Of a stretch of DNA of 64,000 nucleotides, positions 12,841-22,886 are shown piece by piece. The stretch covers positions 356,369 through 420,368 of the forward strand of contig CAJHNH020000846.1 in assembly GCA_905116865.2 (NCBI GenBank), given 5' to 3'. The notes beneath the pieces were generated by a model that saw nothing but the letters and a program-made list of their open reading frames with translations, did no database searches and was not told the origin of the DNA. Each line of letters starts with the position of its first letter. Position 1 is the stretch's first letter. This DNA comes from Candidula unifasciata (Eukaryota; Mollusca; Gastropoda; Stylommatophora; Geomitridae). Position numbers and translations under genes: made by a program.

Positions 12841-13299
12841 AACATCTTTTGATCTCCTTTGCTGTATTCAGTGTGCTGGAAAGTATACCAATGTCTTTTG
12901 ATAGTACTTTGACATAATCATTGAGTTAGATAAAGTCCAGCAGATGTCTCTAATCTCTTATGATGTATACATTGAACTGTTTCTACAGCATTCCGAGCCA
13001 TTGAGGCTCATTGCTGAAGATATCACCAGCCACCATTCGTCTTTGATTGACCTTCTCTTTCCATTTAGTGACTGAGTGTTTGCAGCTGCCTGTTTATGAT
13101 CTCTTCACTGTCTTCTTGTTCTGCTTCATGGTCTACTCCCCTTTAACTCTTATGACCTGTATTTTTGTGATTATGTACTAGTACAGTGTTTCTGGTAGAT
13201 TTGTAATTTCTTTGTGTTTGATTCTCATCTTTGAGGTCCTAATCTTACAGATCGCAGTCCTAAAGATAAAAACTACCTACCCTATTGCCTAGTATTTGA
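12841..13299. other. Decayed repeat edge and unique sequence
   Basis: 12841-12980 holds two or three degenerate relatives of the 46 bp unit. The remainder has no recognised feature. Confidence 0.5.
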
Positions 13300-13855
13300 T
13301 ACCACAACATCCAGCTTAAGAATGGAGGTGGAGGCGGCCACTGCAGCTTTCCGCTGGTTAGAGGACATGACACACACAAACACACATTGTGATTGTAAAT
13401 GACGCAGAAAGCATGCTGAGGAAGATCAGGATAGGCATGCTTCGTGCAGAGTGGCATGCTAAGCTGCGGAGGACACGGGTGAGGAGCATTGTCTGGATTT
13501 TTTTTTTACCAGGTCACGCCGGTGTGTTGGGAAAACAGGCGGACAGACTGGCTGGCTCTGCACAGCTTGGTGGAATACTCACTCAAACATGATAAGTCAG
13601 ACGTGGTTAGTGCCTTGTGGGAGAGTGTGTACAGTTCAGAGGAGCAAATGGATCACCACAGTCTTGTGAGATTGATGCAGGGGGAGTGACGATAGGTTAT
13701 GGCAGATGTTGGAGGCTCAGAAGAAAGGCAAGACGAACGTTTTATCAGAATGCTACTGGCACCATCAGTATTGGAACTCTTCGCTGGCTGCTGAAGATGG
13801 GGACAGAGCGCTTATGGGAATGCATCGCATGCTGTAATGTTGGTTCTTGAATCAA
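13300..13855 (+). pseudogene. RNase H domain relic of a LINE (family H)
   Basis: Plus-strand pieces read in order RMEVEAATAAFRWL, VIVNDAESMLRK, then LPGHAGVLGKQADRLAGSA, then HDKSDVVSALWE, then TGTISIGTLRWLLKMGTERL. These match the ribonuclease H domain found at the C-terminus of several non-LTR retrotransposon polyproteins. The conserved acidic positions are visible as E in MEVEA, D in NDAES and D in QADRL. At least three frameshifts are needed, one at a CACA run near 13375 and one at the T run near 13500, so it is dead. Other relics of this family lie at 15.5, 25.5, 46.1, 50.6, 54.5-56.9 and 62.9 kb. RT and endonuclease parts are absent. Confidence 0.8.
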
Positions 13856-14233
13856 ATCAAATCAGATCATTATTGTCAGGGATTTCTGACAATGTGGTGC
13901 AAATAATTCACCAGATCCCTGAACTCTAAAAGTGCCAGCCGGTGTGGTGAAGAGCCGTCTAAAAGGGGAAATAATCACTAGGATAAAATTGGAGGGCATT
14001 GCTTTCAAAGAGGCCATTCCGGAAACCAGACTTTTAGCATTCTCATACCAAATTGAAGGACCAAGAGTACATATTATATGATGACTAAGCTCTAAAGGGC
14101 AGAACCAAATGTTTTTTTTTTTTTTTCAATCAAAAGAATGAAAGGCAGATTACTTCAACAGGATTTTTATTACAGGAAAATGGAGATGGAACTCTTTTTT
14201 AAACCATATTGTCTGTGTTTAGTAATAAGTAAT
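13856..14233. other. Unique sequence before the F-element cluster
   Basis: No gene or repeat recognised. The word ATATTGTCTGTG near 14207 recurs after the second and third F copies. Confidence 0.5.
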
Positions 14234-14478
14234 CCAGTTTCGTCCTTTTCAGGACGAATTATATCCAGTTTCGTCCTTTTTAGGATGAAATTTTTTGTTA
14301 TTTGAAGCCCCACCCTGGCTTTTGCCAGGGGCCGCAATATAGGCAGGCCATAAATATGGCCAAATGTCTGAACGCGGTTTCTGGGACCTCTCCACGGCGA
14401 TCCTCATCCACATGGTGGCACTTTGTGTCATCGGGTGTTTATCGCTTGTGTGATGTCCTGGTGGGGTAGAAAGTCAGT
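14234..14478 (+). mobile_element. Element F, copy 1: hairpin head and CAGT tail
   Basis: It starts with an 8 bp inverted repeat TTCGTCCT/AGGACGAA (14239-14258), repeated in part at 14267. A conserved body of about 190 bp follows, beginning GAAGCCCCACCCTGGCTTTT. The copy ends GGTAGAAAG followed by (TCAG)n. No RNA polymerase III A/B boxes or coding frame are visible. A short tetranucleotide tail is usual for elements moved by LINE machinery. Confidence 0.75.
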
Positions 14479-14685
14479 CAGTCAGTCAGGACGAAATTTT
14501 TTGTCATTTGAAGCCCTACTCTGGCTTTTGCCAGGGGCCGCAATATAGGCAGGCCATAAATATGGCCAAATGTCTGAACGCGGTTTCTGGGACCTCTTCA
14601 CGGCGATCCTCATCCGCATGGTGGCACTTGTGTCATCGGGTGTTTATCGCTTGTGTGATGTCCTGGTGGGGTAGAAAGTCAGTCA
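14479..14685 (+). mobile_element. Element F, copy 2
   Basis: Direct-repeat copy 205 bp downstream of copy 1, more than 95% similar by eye. Only the right arm of the head hairpin (AGGACGAAA) remains, fused to the CAGT tail of copy 1. It ends GTCAGTCA and is followed by TATTGTCTGTG. Confidence 0.75.
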
Positions 14686-14707
14686 TATTGTCTGTGATGA
14701 TGTCCTT

Positions 14708-14928
14708 ACGTCCTTTTCAGGACGTAATTTTTTGTTATTTGAAGCCCCACTCTGGCTTTTGCCAGGGGCCGCAATATAGGCAGGCCATAAAAATGGCCAA
14801 ATGTCTGAACGCGGTTTCTGGGACCTCTCCACGGTGATCCTCATCCACATGGTGGCACGTTGTGTCATCGGGTTTTTATCGCTTGTGTGATGTACTAGTG
14901 GGGTAGAAAGTCACTCACTCACTCACAT
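14708..14928 (+). mobile_element. Element F, copy 3
   Basis: Third direct copy, with a complete head hairpin ACGTCCTTTTCAGGACGT and a (CACT)n tail instead of CAGT. It is again followed by ATATTGTCTGTG, the word that precedes copy 1. This suggests a duplicated target or tandem duplication of the whole insertion. Confidence 0.75.
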
Positions 14929-15209
14929 ATTGTCTGTGATAGCATGTTTTGTCGTATTAACTGTCTCGTGTGGCTGCTGGCTACTTTTTGATGCTACTAT
15001 CTATGTTATATTGCACTCTGTTTCATCATTGTGCTTCCGTGTTTTGTGATGTTATTATTTTATTAATTGTATAATTGTTTTACCTCTAGTTTCAAACAAT
15101 GGAGTCACTTGTTTCATCAAGGTGGATCTAAGAAATTATTGACTTCATGTGTCATTACCATAAGTTTTATGTTGAATTTATTGACGCATTATCACACGAT
15201 CTTCTTTTT

Positions 15210-15440
15210 CTTCTTCCAAAACCTGAATGTTGCGTGTACATCCGTGTCACAGGTCTGACTCATTTGCATGCAGACTGTTGGTTTCCTGCCCCTCGGGCAG
15301 ATGTACTCCGACTTTGAAAGAAGCTCCCAATAGTCGACTCTTACGACATGCTTTTGGGCAGGCAGTGGGTCTGTTCTTGTCCCCCCCCCCCCACAATGGG
15401 GCCCCAGAATACACACTGGGAGTCTCATGATCTGAAGACC
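15210..15440 (-). mobile_element. Dispersed repeat D, copy 2
   Basis: Antisense copy with the family words CCTGAATGTTG, TTACGACATGCTTTTGGGCA and a 14 bp poly-C run near 15380. Similar to 6960-7262 (same strand) and 35315-35612 (opposite strand). Confidence 0.7.
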
Positions 15441-15442
15441 TT

Positions 15443-15500
15443 GCAGGCGACTGACACTGGCACTGACACTGGCACTGAAAACTGACACTGACACTGGCAC
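15443..15500. repeat. (TGACACTGGCAC)n microsatellite
   Basis: Imperfect 6/12 bp tandem directly abutting repeat D. The minus-strand frames rich in SVSVS and QCQC come from it. Confidence 0.85.
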
Positions 15501-15504
15501 TGGC

Positions 15505-15630
15505 ACTCAGAGGAAATATAAGAGGACACATCATCAGACTGCTACTGGCACTAATAGTATTAAACTCTGTGCTTGCTGAAGATGAGGACTGTGCACTTAT
15601 GGGAATAGCCTGAGTGCTGTTATGTCAATT
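15505..15630 (+). mobile_element. LINE family H, 3' terminal fragment
   Basis: Plus-strand segment matches 13735-13855: the ACTGCTACTGGCACTA word and the GCACTTATGGGAAT word occur in the same order and spacing. Only the last ~120 bp of the element remain. Confidence 0.6.
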
Positions 15631-15649
15631 TTTAACTCAGCTTTTCATC

Positions 15650-15829
15650 ATCATCAAGTGCCTTGCTGACTGACATGTGCCATTTTACCTCTTGTTAAAT
15701 ATTATTTCGTGGCGGACACCCTCTCTGTCATGACAAAAGACTGGTAATCATCTTTTAGGATTGTCTTTCTCTAGCTCTGTATCCATAAATATTTCCAGTT
15801 GTCCCATGTTTCAAATTATCTCTTCTCAT
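15650..15829 (-). mobile_element. LINE family 2 tail, left part (split by the RTE element)
   Basis: Matches 10640-10870 (AGTGCCTTGCTGACTG, TTCCAGTTGTCCCATGTT). It stops at 15829, exactly at the RTE target-site duplication, and resumes at 19042 with AATGGGCCACAAAATAATGA, as in the 10.8 kb copy. It is therefore older than the RTE insertion. Confidence 0.75.
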
Positions 15830-18800
15830 CTTCTTCTTCTTCTGCCTTTCTATTCCCCAATGGAGCATAGGCCCTCAACCAACTCACGCCAAGTCGTTCT
15901 ATCCTTCGCCATTACCTGGAGCTCTCCCCATGTCCTCCCAATCTTTCTAACCTCATTCTCCAGCTCTCTTCTCCATGTGTTTTTTGGCCTTCCTTTATTC
16001 CTATGCCCCTGTGGGTTCCAATGCAAAGACATTCTAGTTATGCTGTTCTCCTGTTTTCTCAGTGTGTGCCCTATCCAACGCCAGCGTCTTTTCCTCACCT
16101 CCTGATCCACTGAAGCCTGTTTCAAAGTTCTACATTAGTTATTCTATCATACCATTTTATTCCCTCTATTCTGCGCAGGCACCAATTAATGAATGTCTGC
16201 AATTTATTAGTAATTGCCTTGGTTGTTCTCCATGTTTCCGCCCCATACAATAGTACTGATTTGACATTAGAATTAAAAATTTTTAGTTTAGTATTTCTTT
16301 TAATTTCTTTTGACCTCCACAAATTCCCTAGTGCTATGAAAGCCCCTCTTGCCTTTTGTATTCTTATTTTAATATCTCTCTCAATTCCTCCATCTTTATC
16401 TACATTACTGCCCAAATAGGTGTACGACTCCACGTCTTGGAGTGGGGTGCCATTAAGAGAAACCACATTACTATTTGCCTGATTTATTCTCATTATCTTT
16501 GTCTATCCTTTATGGATTTTCAGACCAAGCTGCTGTGATCTCGCATTAAGTATATTTAATTTATCTTGCATCTGATTCCGTGAATGGGACAGAAGAGCAA
16601 TATCATCAGCGAAGTCCAGATCATCAAGCTGTTTTGTAGGGGTCCACTGAATTCCATTCTTGGTGTTAGCAGTAACTGTTTTCATAGTCCAGTCTATAGC
16701 CAGTAAAAATAGAAGAGGCGACAAAAGACATCCCTGTCGCACACATGTTTTTATTTCAAATGCATATGTTAGCTTTCCCTCATGAAGAACTCGACATTTC
16801 ATGTCTTTATATGTTGCCTTTACTAAGTTGATAATTTTCTGTGGGATTCCATAGTGCCCCATCAATTTCCAGAGAGATTCCCTATCAATGCTGTCAAATG
16901 CTTTTTCATAGTCTATAAATCCAATGTAAAGTGGTGAGTTCAGTTCAATGCTTTGCTCTATTATAATACGTAATGTAGCTATCTGATCAGTACAGGATCT
17001 GTATGACCGAAAACCTGCCTGCTCATTTCTTAGCATTTTATCAATAGCATCTTTTAATCTTTCCAAAATAATTCCACTTAATATTTTTCCTGGAACTGAC
17101 AGCAACATAATTCCTCTATAGTTTTCACACTCCTGTAGATCACCTTTTTTGGGCAGTTTCACAAGATATCATTCTCTCCAGTCTGCTGGTATTTCTTCGG
17201 TCTCCCAGACTTTACTGAATAATCTATGTAGCAATTCTGTTGATGTGTTTATGTTGGTCCTGATGGCTTCAGCTGGGATACCATCTGGGCCTGACGCCTT
17301 TCCTTCCTTAAGAAGATTTATAGCTTTTCTAATTTTCTCTTTGGATGGTATCTCACAGTTGATATCCAGTTCCATTTCTAAAGGCTGGATATCTGGGGGA
17401 ACCTCTGGGCCTGGTCTATTTAGAAGCATTTCAAAATATTCAACCCATCTGTCCATTTGATCTTTAGTGTTAGTAAGTACCTTTCCTTGACTATTTTTGA
17501 TTGATCCAGTTGGCTGACTATATTTACCTACTAATTTTCTTGTGTTACTGTAAAGTTCTCTGAGGTTTCCTTTTGCTGCTGCTGTCTCCGCTTCTTGTGC
17601 TAGATCATTTAGATATTTCACTTTATCTGCCCTTATATGCCTCCTAACTTACTTGTTGGCTTCTGTGTAATTCTCCTGAGCTCTAGCTTTAGCAGCTCTA
17701 GTTTTGCTATTGTTTAACTCTGCCTTTTTACTTTTCTTATCTTCAATCAGTTTAATGGTTTCTGGTGTTATCCATGCTTTATGTTTCCTTTCTTTCTTGC
17801 CAAGAACTTCTACGCAAGATTCATTCCAGATTCCTTTGATCTGATCCCAGCAGACTTCTGTGTTGACATCTTCAGCTAACTGCTGCAACACCTGGTACTT
17901 ATTAGAGACCGTAACTGAGAACTGTTCCTTAATTTCCTAATCTCTGAGAAAGCCTACATTATATTGGTTTCTATGATTATAAGATGTTATATATCTTTTT
18001 AGTTTCAACTTGATTTTACTTATCACCAGGAAATGGTCAGTAAATACATCGGCACCTCTGAAAGCCCTAACATCGTAAAGGGATGATCTAAACTTTTTGG
18101 TAATACATATGTGGTCAATTTGATTAGTTGTCTTATGGTCTGGTGATTCCCATGTTGCCTTGTGTATTCTTTTATGGGGAAAAATACTTCCACCAATAAC
18201 ATACTGGTTACCTGCACAAAAATTTGTGAAGAATTCTCCATTTTCATTCATTACTCCTAGATAATTTCTTCATAACCTGTGTTGTCTGATCCTATTTTAG
18301 CATTCAAGTCACCCATCAAAATTTTCAAGTTGCCCTTTCTTTCATTATTTATAATATTTTGAAGCTGCATGTAAAATTCTTCCTTAACAGATGCATCTTT
18401 ATCATTTGTTGGTGCATAACACTGTATTACCGACATGTTCACCTTCTGTTTTACTGTTCTAAAAGATGCTCTTATTATTCTGGGACTCACAGCTTCCCAT
18501 TCTATTAGTGCCCTGTCTGCTTCTTTTGATAGCATCAGGGCCACTCCTTCACTGTGCGGCGAATTGTCCTCTGTGTGTCCTGGGAACAAAATAGTTTCTC
18601 CTGAATTAGGAATACTTTTCCCTGTCCCAGTCCATCTAGTTTCACATAACCCCAAAATACTAATTCTATAATGTTTCATTTCCTTTGCTACTTCCATTGT
18701 TCTCCCTATATCATAGAGAGTTCTAACATTCCAGGTGCCAATTCTGGAGGTTTTCCTAGCTGAGAGGAGGTACGTCAACGATCTGGACTCCTTACGGCTT

Positions 18801-19030
18801 TCTCCACACCGTGTCATACTTCTTCTATTTGAAGAGCCTTCCCTCATCTTGGTTGGCTGAATTTTATTTGCTTCTCTTTTTGACTTATCCATGGTTGGTT
18901 GATTTTTGTGGCTATGGCTTTTATAGGATGAGGTAGCCAACCTCAAGCCCAACCCTACCCTTAGACATGCCTGGTAGGGTGCAGTGTCACTATTCTTTGC
19001 TTCCCGTGAGGGCCCAGGTGACACACGGGC
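15830..19030 (-). mobile_element. RTE-clade LINE, near full length, 3.2 kb
   Basis: A discrete minus-strand insertion flanked by a perfect 11 bp target-site duplication, TCTCTTCTCAT, at 15819-15829 and 19031-19041. It runs 5' to 3' from 19030 to 15830 and carries a short leader, an AP-type endonuclease, a reverse transcriptase and a C-terminal tail. The 3' end is a short (GAA)n tail (plus-strand TTC at 15831-15842). The ~3.2 kb length, single polyprotein with N-terminal endonuclease, very short 3' UTR and simple-repeat tail all fit the RTE clade. Coding damage makes it non-autonomous now. The closest relatives in the window are older 3' fragments at 19099-19500, 32606-32700 and 57490-57695. 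Confidence 0.88.
15850..19024 (-). pseudogene. RTE polyprotein (endonuclease-reverse transcriptase), inactivated
   Basis: One ancestral polyprotein of roughly 1,050 residues, read on the minus strand. The endonuclease piece (19024-18257, 255 codons) shows TWNVRT at residues 97-102, the catalytic ETRW at 128-131, YAPTND at 203-208 and GDLNAKIG at 238-245. After a frameshift near 18255 it continues with NQIDH and TDHF (18251-17937). A linker follows (17891-17169). RT motifs then come in order in 17162-16503: NYRGI, QAGFRSYRSCTDQI, FIDYEKAFDSID (motif A), VRQGCLLSPLLF (B) and LDFADDIALL (C, with the FADD catalytic box). The tail has AETWR, then after a second frameshift near 16125 WRWIGHTLRK and GRPKNTWRREL. 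In-frame stops end the pieces at 17937, 17649, 17169 and 16503. All catalytic residues survive, so decay is recent or slow. Translation start is unclear; the first usable ATG is at 19024. Confidence 0.88.
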
Positions 19031-19041
19031 GCTCTCTTCTC

Positions 19042-19098
19042 ATAATGGGCCACAAAATAATGACTAACCCCTTTTTCTCATGTTTGTGATGTTTTCTT
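19042..19098 (-). mobile_element. LINE family 2 tail, right part
   Basis: Continuation of 15650-15829 across the RTE insertion, matching the 10.86-10.92 kb copy with several differences. Confidence 0.6.
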
Positions 19099-19500
19099 GG
19101 AGCCCTTTTTCTTCTGCCTTCTAGCACCCAGTGGAGCATAGGCCCTCAACCAACTCTTGCCAAGTCGTTCTTTCCTTTGCTATTGCATGCAGCTCTTCCT
19201 ATGCCCTTCCCATCTTTTTAACTCCCTTGCCCATGAATGTTTTTGTCTGTCTTGATTTTTATGTCCCTTTGAGTTCCAGTGTGTTCTAGTTATATCGTTC
19301 ACAGGAACTTGTTTTGTTCTCTCCCAAAGCTTACCGTTAGTTATCCTTTCATAATATTTAATTTCCTCTATTCGGTACAGGCACCAGTTAATGAATGTTT
19401 GAAGTTTGTAACTGTTTTATTTGTTCTCCGTGTTTCCACAACTTGTAGCAATACTGATTTGACATTGGAATGAAAAATTTCAAGTTTAGTGTTTTAGCCC
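19099..19500 (-). mobile_element. Older 3' fragment of the same RTE family
   Basis: It parallels 15840-16280 along its length: the words TGGAGCATAGGCCCTCAACC, CAAGTCGTTCT, AGGCACCAGTTAATGAATGT and CTGATTTGACATT occur in the same order. It is much more diverged and has lost its frame. With the family 2 tail it forms the landing site of the younger RTE copy. Confidence 0.8.
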
Positions 19501-19625
19501 TTGCCTTTTTCAAAACATGTAATTCAACTTATAAAGCAGTCAGATATTTGATCTTGGTAGAACTATGAATGTGTTGATGTCACTGTGCAGTCCTAATTAG
19601 TTTCACAAAATGTGCTAATGTTGCA

Positions 19626-20658
19626 CAGTACTACTATCTGATTATGTATGTTGCCATCTGTTTCATGATGTTACTACAGGTTCTCCAGTACTACTATCTG
19701 ATTATGTATGTTGCCATCTGTTTCATGATGTTACTTCTGGTTCTCCAGTACTACTATCTGATTATGTATGTTTCCATCTGTTTCATGATGTTACTTCTGG
19801 TTCTCCAGTACTACTATCTGATTATGTATGTTGCCATCTGTTTCATGATGTTACTACAGGTTCTCCAGTACTACTATCTGATTATGTATGTTGCCATCTG
19901 TTTCATGATGTTACTTCTGGTTCTCCAGTACTACTATCTGATTATGTATGTTGCCATCTGTTTCATGATGTTACTACAGGTTCTCCAGTACTACTATCTG
20001 ATTATGTATGTTGCCATCTGTTTCATGATGTTACTACAGGTTCTCCAGTTCTACTATCTGATTATGTATGTTGCCATCTGTTTCATGATGTTACTACAGG
20101 TTCTCCAGTACTACTATCTGATTATGTATGTTGCCATCTGTTTCATGATGTTACTACAGGTTCTCCAGTACTACTATCTGATTATGTATGTTGCCATCTG
20201 TTTCATGATGTTACTACAGGTTCTCCAGTACTACTATCTGATTATGTATGTTGCCATCTGTTTCATGATGTTACTACAGGTTCTCCAGTACTACTATCTG
20301 ATTATGTATGTTGCCATCTGTTTCATGATGTTACTACAGGTTCTCCAGTACTACTATCTGATTATGTATGTTTGCCATCTGTTTCATGATGTTACTACAG
20401 GTTCTCCAGTACTACTATCTGATTATGTATGTTGCCATCTGTTTCATGATGTTACTTCAGGTTCTCCAGTACTACTATCTGATTATGTATGTTGCCATCT
20501 GTTTCATGATGTTACTACAGGTTCTCCAGTACTACTATCTGATTATGTATGTTGCCATCTGTTTCATGATGTTACTACAAGTTCTCCAGTACTACTATCT
20601 GATTATGTATGTTGCCATCTGTTTCATGATGTTACTACAGGTTCTCCAGTACTACTAT
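19626..20658. repeat. 60 bp satellite, ~17 copies
   Basis: The unit includes CAGTACTACTATCTGATTAT and GCCATCTGTTTCATGATG. Copies are nearly identical. The few variants include TTACTTCTGG versus TTACTACAGG and a 1 bp insertion near 20371. The period is divisible by three and lacks a stop, which yields an artefactual 341-codon frame. Confidence 0.97.
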
Positions 20659-20715
20659 GTTTATCCTGATGTTCATATTTATGACGTGATGTTGCCATCA
20701 TTTTCACATTTCCAT

Positions 20716-21005
20716 CGGTTTCTCGATGTTGTCTTTTGTTATTGTTTCAAAGGTTTCTCGGTGTTGTCTTTTGTTATTGTTTCAAAGGTTTCTCGATGTT
20801 GTCTTTTGTTATTGTTTCAAAGGTTTCTCGATGTTGTCTTTTGTTATTGTTTCAAAGGTTTCTCGATGTTATCTTTTGTTATTGTTTCAAAGGTTTCTCG
20901 ATGTTGTCTTTTGTTATTGTTTCAAAGGTTTCTCGATGTTGTCTTTTGTTATTGTTTCAAAGGTTTCTCGATGTTGTCCTTTGTTATTGTTTCAAAGCCT
21001 TCTCG
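20716..21005. repeat. 35 bp satellite, ~8 copies
   Basis: Unit GTTTCTCGATGTTGTCTTTT plus TATTGTTTCAAAG. Period 35 bp (20717 to 20752). It starts about 50 bp after the 60 bp satellite ends and stops about 30 bp before the 24 bp satellite begins. Confidence 0.95.
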
Positions 21006-21031
21006 GTGTTCTATGTTACTTCTTTTTCACA

Positions 21032-22401
21032 TTACCTTATGTTTCGTAGTATAGAATACCTTATGTTTCGTAGTATAGAATACCTTATGTTTCGTAGTAT
21101 AGAATACCTTATGTTTCGTAGTATAGAATACCTTATGTTTCGTAGTATAGAATACCTTATGTTTCGTAGTATAGAATACCTTATGTTTTCGTAGTATAGA
21201 ATACCTTATGTTTCGTAGTATAGAATACCTTATGTTTCGTAGTATAGAATACCTTATGTTTCGTAGTATAGAATACCTTATGTTTCGTAGTATAGAATAC
21301 CTTATGTTTCGTAGCATAGAATACTTTACGTTGCATAATATAGAATACCTTATGTTTCGTAGTATAGAATACCTTATGTTTCGTAGTATAGAATACCTTA
21401 TGTTTCGTAGTATAGAATACCTTATGTTTCGTAGTATAGAATACCTTATGTTTCGTAGTATAGAATACCTTATGTTTCGTAGTATAGAATATTTTACGTT
21501 GCATAATATAGAATACCTTATGTTTCGTAGTATAGAATACCTTATGTTTCGTAGTATAGAATACCTTATGTTTCGTAGTATAGAATACCTTATGTTTCGT
21601 AGTATAGAATACCTTATGTTTCGTAGTATAGAATACCTTATGTTTCGTAGTATAGAATACCTTATGTTTCGTAGTATAGAATACCTTATGTTTCGTAGTA
21701 TAGAATACCTTACGTTGCATAATATAGAATACCTTATGTTTCGTAGTATAGAATACCTTATGTTTCGTAGTATAGAATACCTTACTTTGCATAATATAGA
21801 ATACCTTATGTTTCGTAGTATAGAATACCTTATGTTTCGTAGTATAGAATACCTTATGTTTCGTAGTATAGAATACCTTATGTTTCGTAGTATAGAATAC
21901 CTTATGTTTCGTAGTATAGAATACCTTATGTTTCGTAGTATATAATACCTTACTTTGCATAATATAGAATACCTTATGTTTCGTAGTATAGAATACCTTA
22001 TGTTTCGTAGTATAGAATACCTTATGTTTCGTAGTATAGAATACCTTATGTTTCGTAGTATAGAATACCTTACTTTGCATAATATAGAATACCTTATGTT
22101 TCGTAGTATAGAATACCTTATGTTTCGTAGTATAGAATACCTTATGTTTCGTAGTATAGAATACCTTATGTTGCATAATATAGAATACCTTATGTTTTGT
22201 AGTATAGAATACCTTATGTTTCGTAGTATAGAATACCTTATGTTTCGTAGTATAGAATACCTTATGTTTCGTAGTATAGAATACCTTACTTTGCATAATA
22301 TAGAATACCTTATGTTTCGTAGTATAGAATACCTTACGTTGCATAATATAGAATACCTTATGTTTTGTAGTATAGAATACCTTATGTTTCGTAGTATAGA
22401 A
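21032..22401. repeat. 24 bp satellite, ~57 copies with a second unit type
   Basis: The main unit is TACCTTATGTTTCGTAGTAT plus AGAA. A second type with TTGCATAATA replaces it at about nine places (near 21330, 21500, 21717, 21788, 21957, 22077, 22171, 22291 and 22341). Only one length change is seen, an extra T near 21186. The 8-codon period gives long empty frames on both strands (up to 500 codons, minus). These are satellite artefacts. Confidence 0.97.
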
Positions 22402-22813
22402 ATCATGATCCATTCATTCATTCTGAAAATGTATTTGGACTCCCAGATACAACGGGTGCTAGAAAATAAAGGTAGCTGATCTGATAGTGATGACATTACC
22501 CATGGGGCGCCAGTTGGTCTAATAAACACTAGAGCTAGCAGACATATACCTTGTACTTCTTTAGGTGTAGAAAAATGTCTGTTACTTTTTAATTTCCACA
22601 GAAAATTACTAATGTATCATGCAGTCATCACATTTTTTCAGAGGCAGATGTCATTGTCACTCATTTTTGTTTCTTTCTCTGTGACTGTTTGTTGGCACTT
22701 TACCATCTTTCCTGATGTAATGTTATATTTTGCTACAGGGAAGCATGAGAATAAAGTGCCTCCTCTCCCTAGCGCAGAGCCTGACCAGTGATTCGGAGAT
22801 CAGATGTTCCCTT
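22402..22813. other. Unique sequence, no gene seen
   Basis: Flanks the 24 bp satellite. No motif or repeat recognised. Confidence 0.5.
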
Positions 22814-22886
22814 TCTTCTTCTTCTTCTTCTTCTTCTTCTTCTTCTTCTTCTTCTTCTTCTTCTTCTTCTTCTTCTTCTTCTTCTA
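22814..22886. repeat. (TTC)n microsatellite at a LINE 3' end
   Basis: About 24 TTC repeats directly abutting the 3' end of the minus-strand LINE fragment at 22887-23300, so it is the expanded (GAA)n tail of that LINE. Confidence 0.95.

Noticed and set aside
13260..13457. Minus-strand frame opposite the LINE H relic
   Set aside because: It is a shadow of the plus-strand RNase H reading, which carries the recognisable motifs.
14239..14290. Hammerhead ribozyme in element F
   Set aside because: A GTCC-TTTTC-AGGAC stem followed by GAAA resembles hammerhead stem II, but the required CUGANGA before the stem is absent in every copy (CCAGTTT, GTCAGTCAG or TCCTTA instead).
15192..15534. Minus-strand frames rich in SVSVSV and QCQCQC
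   Set aside because: They are translations of the TGACACTGGCAC microsatellite fused to repeat D.
19644..20669. 341-codon hydrophobic repeat frame as a membrane protein
   Set aside because: The hydrophobicity comes from the T-rich 60 bp satellite unit; the frame breaks at the single-base insertion and continues in another frame equally well.
21027..22529. 500-codon minus-strand frame and 245-codon plus frame
   Set aside because: They are products of the 24 bp satellite, with equivalent frames on both strands.
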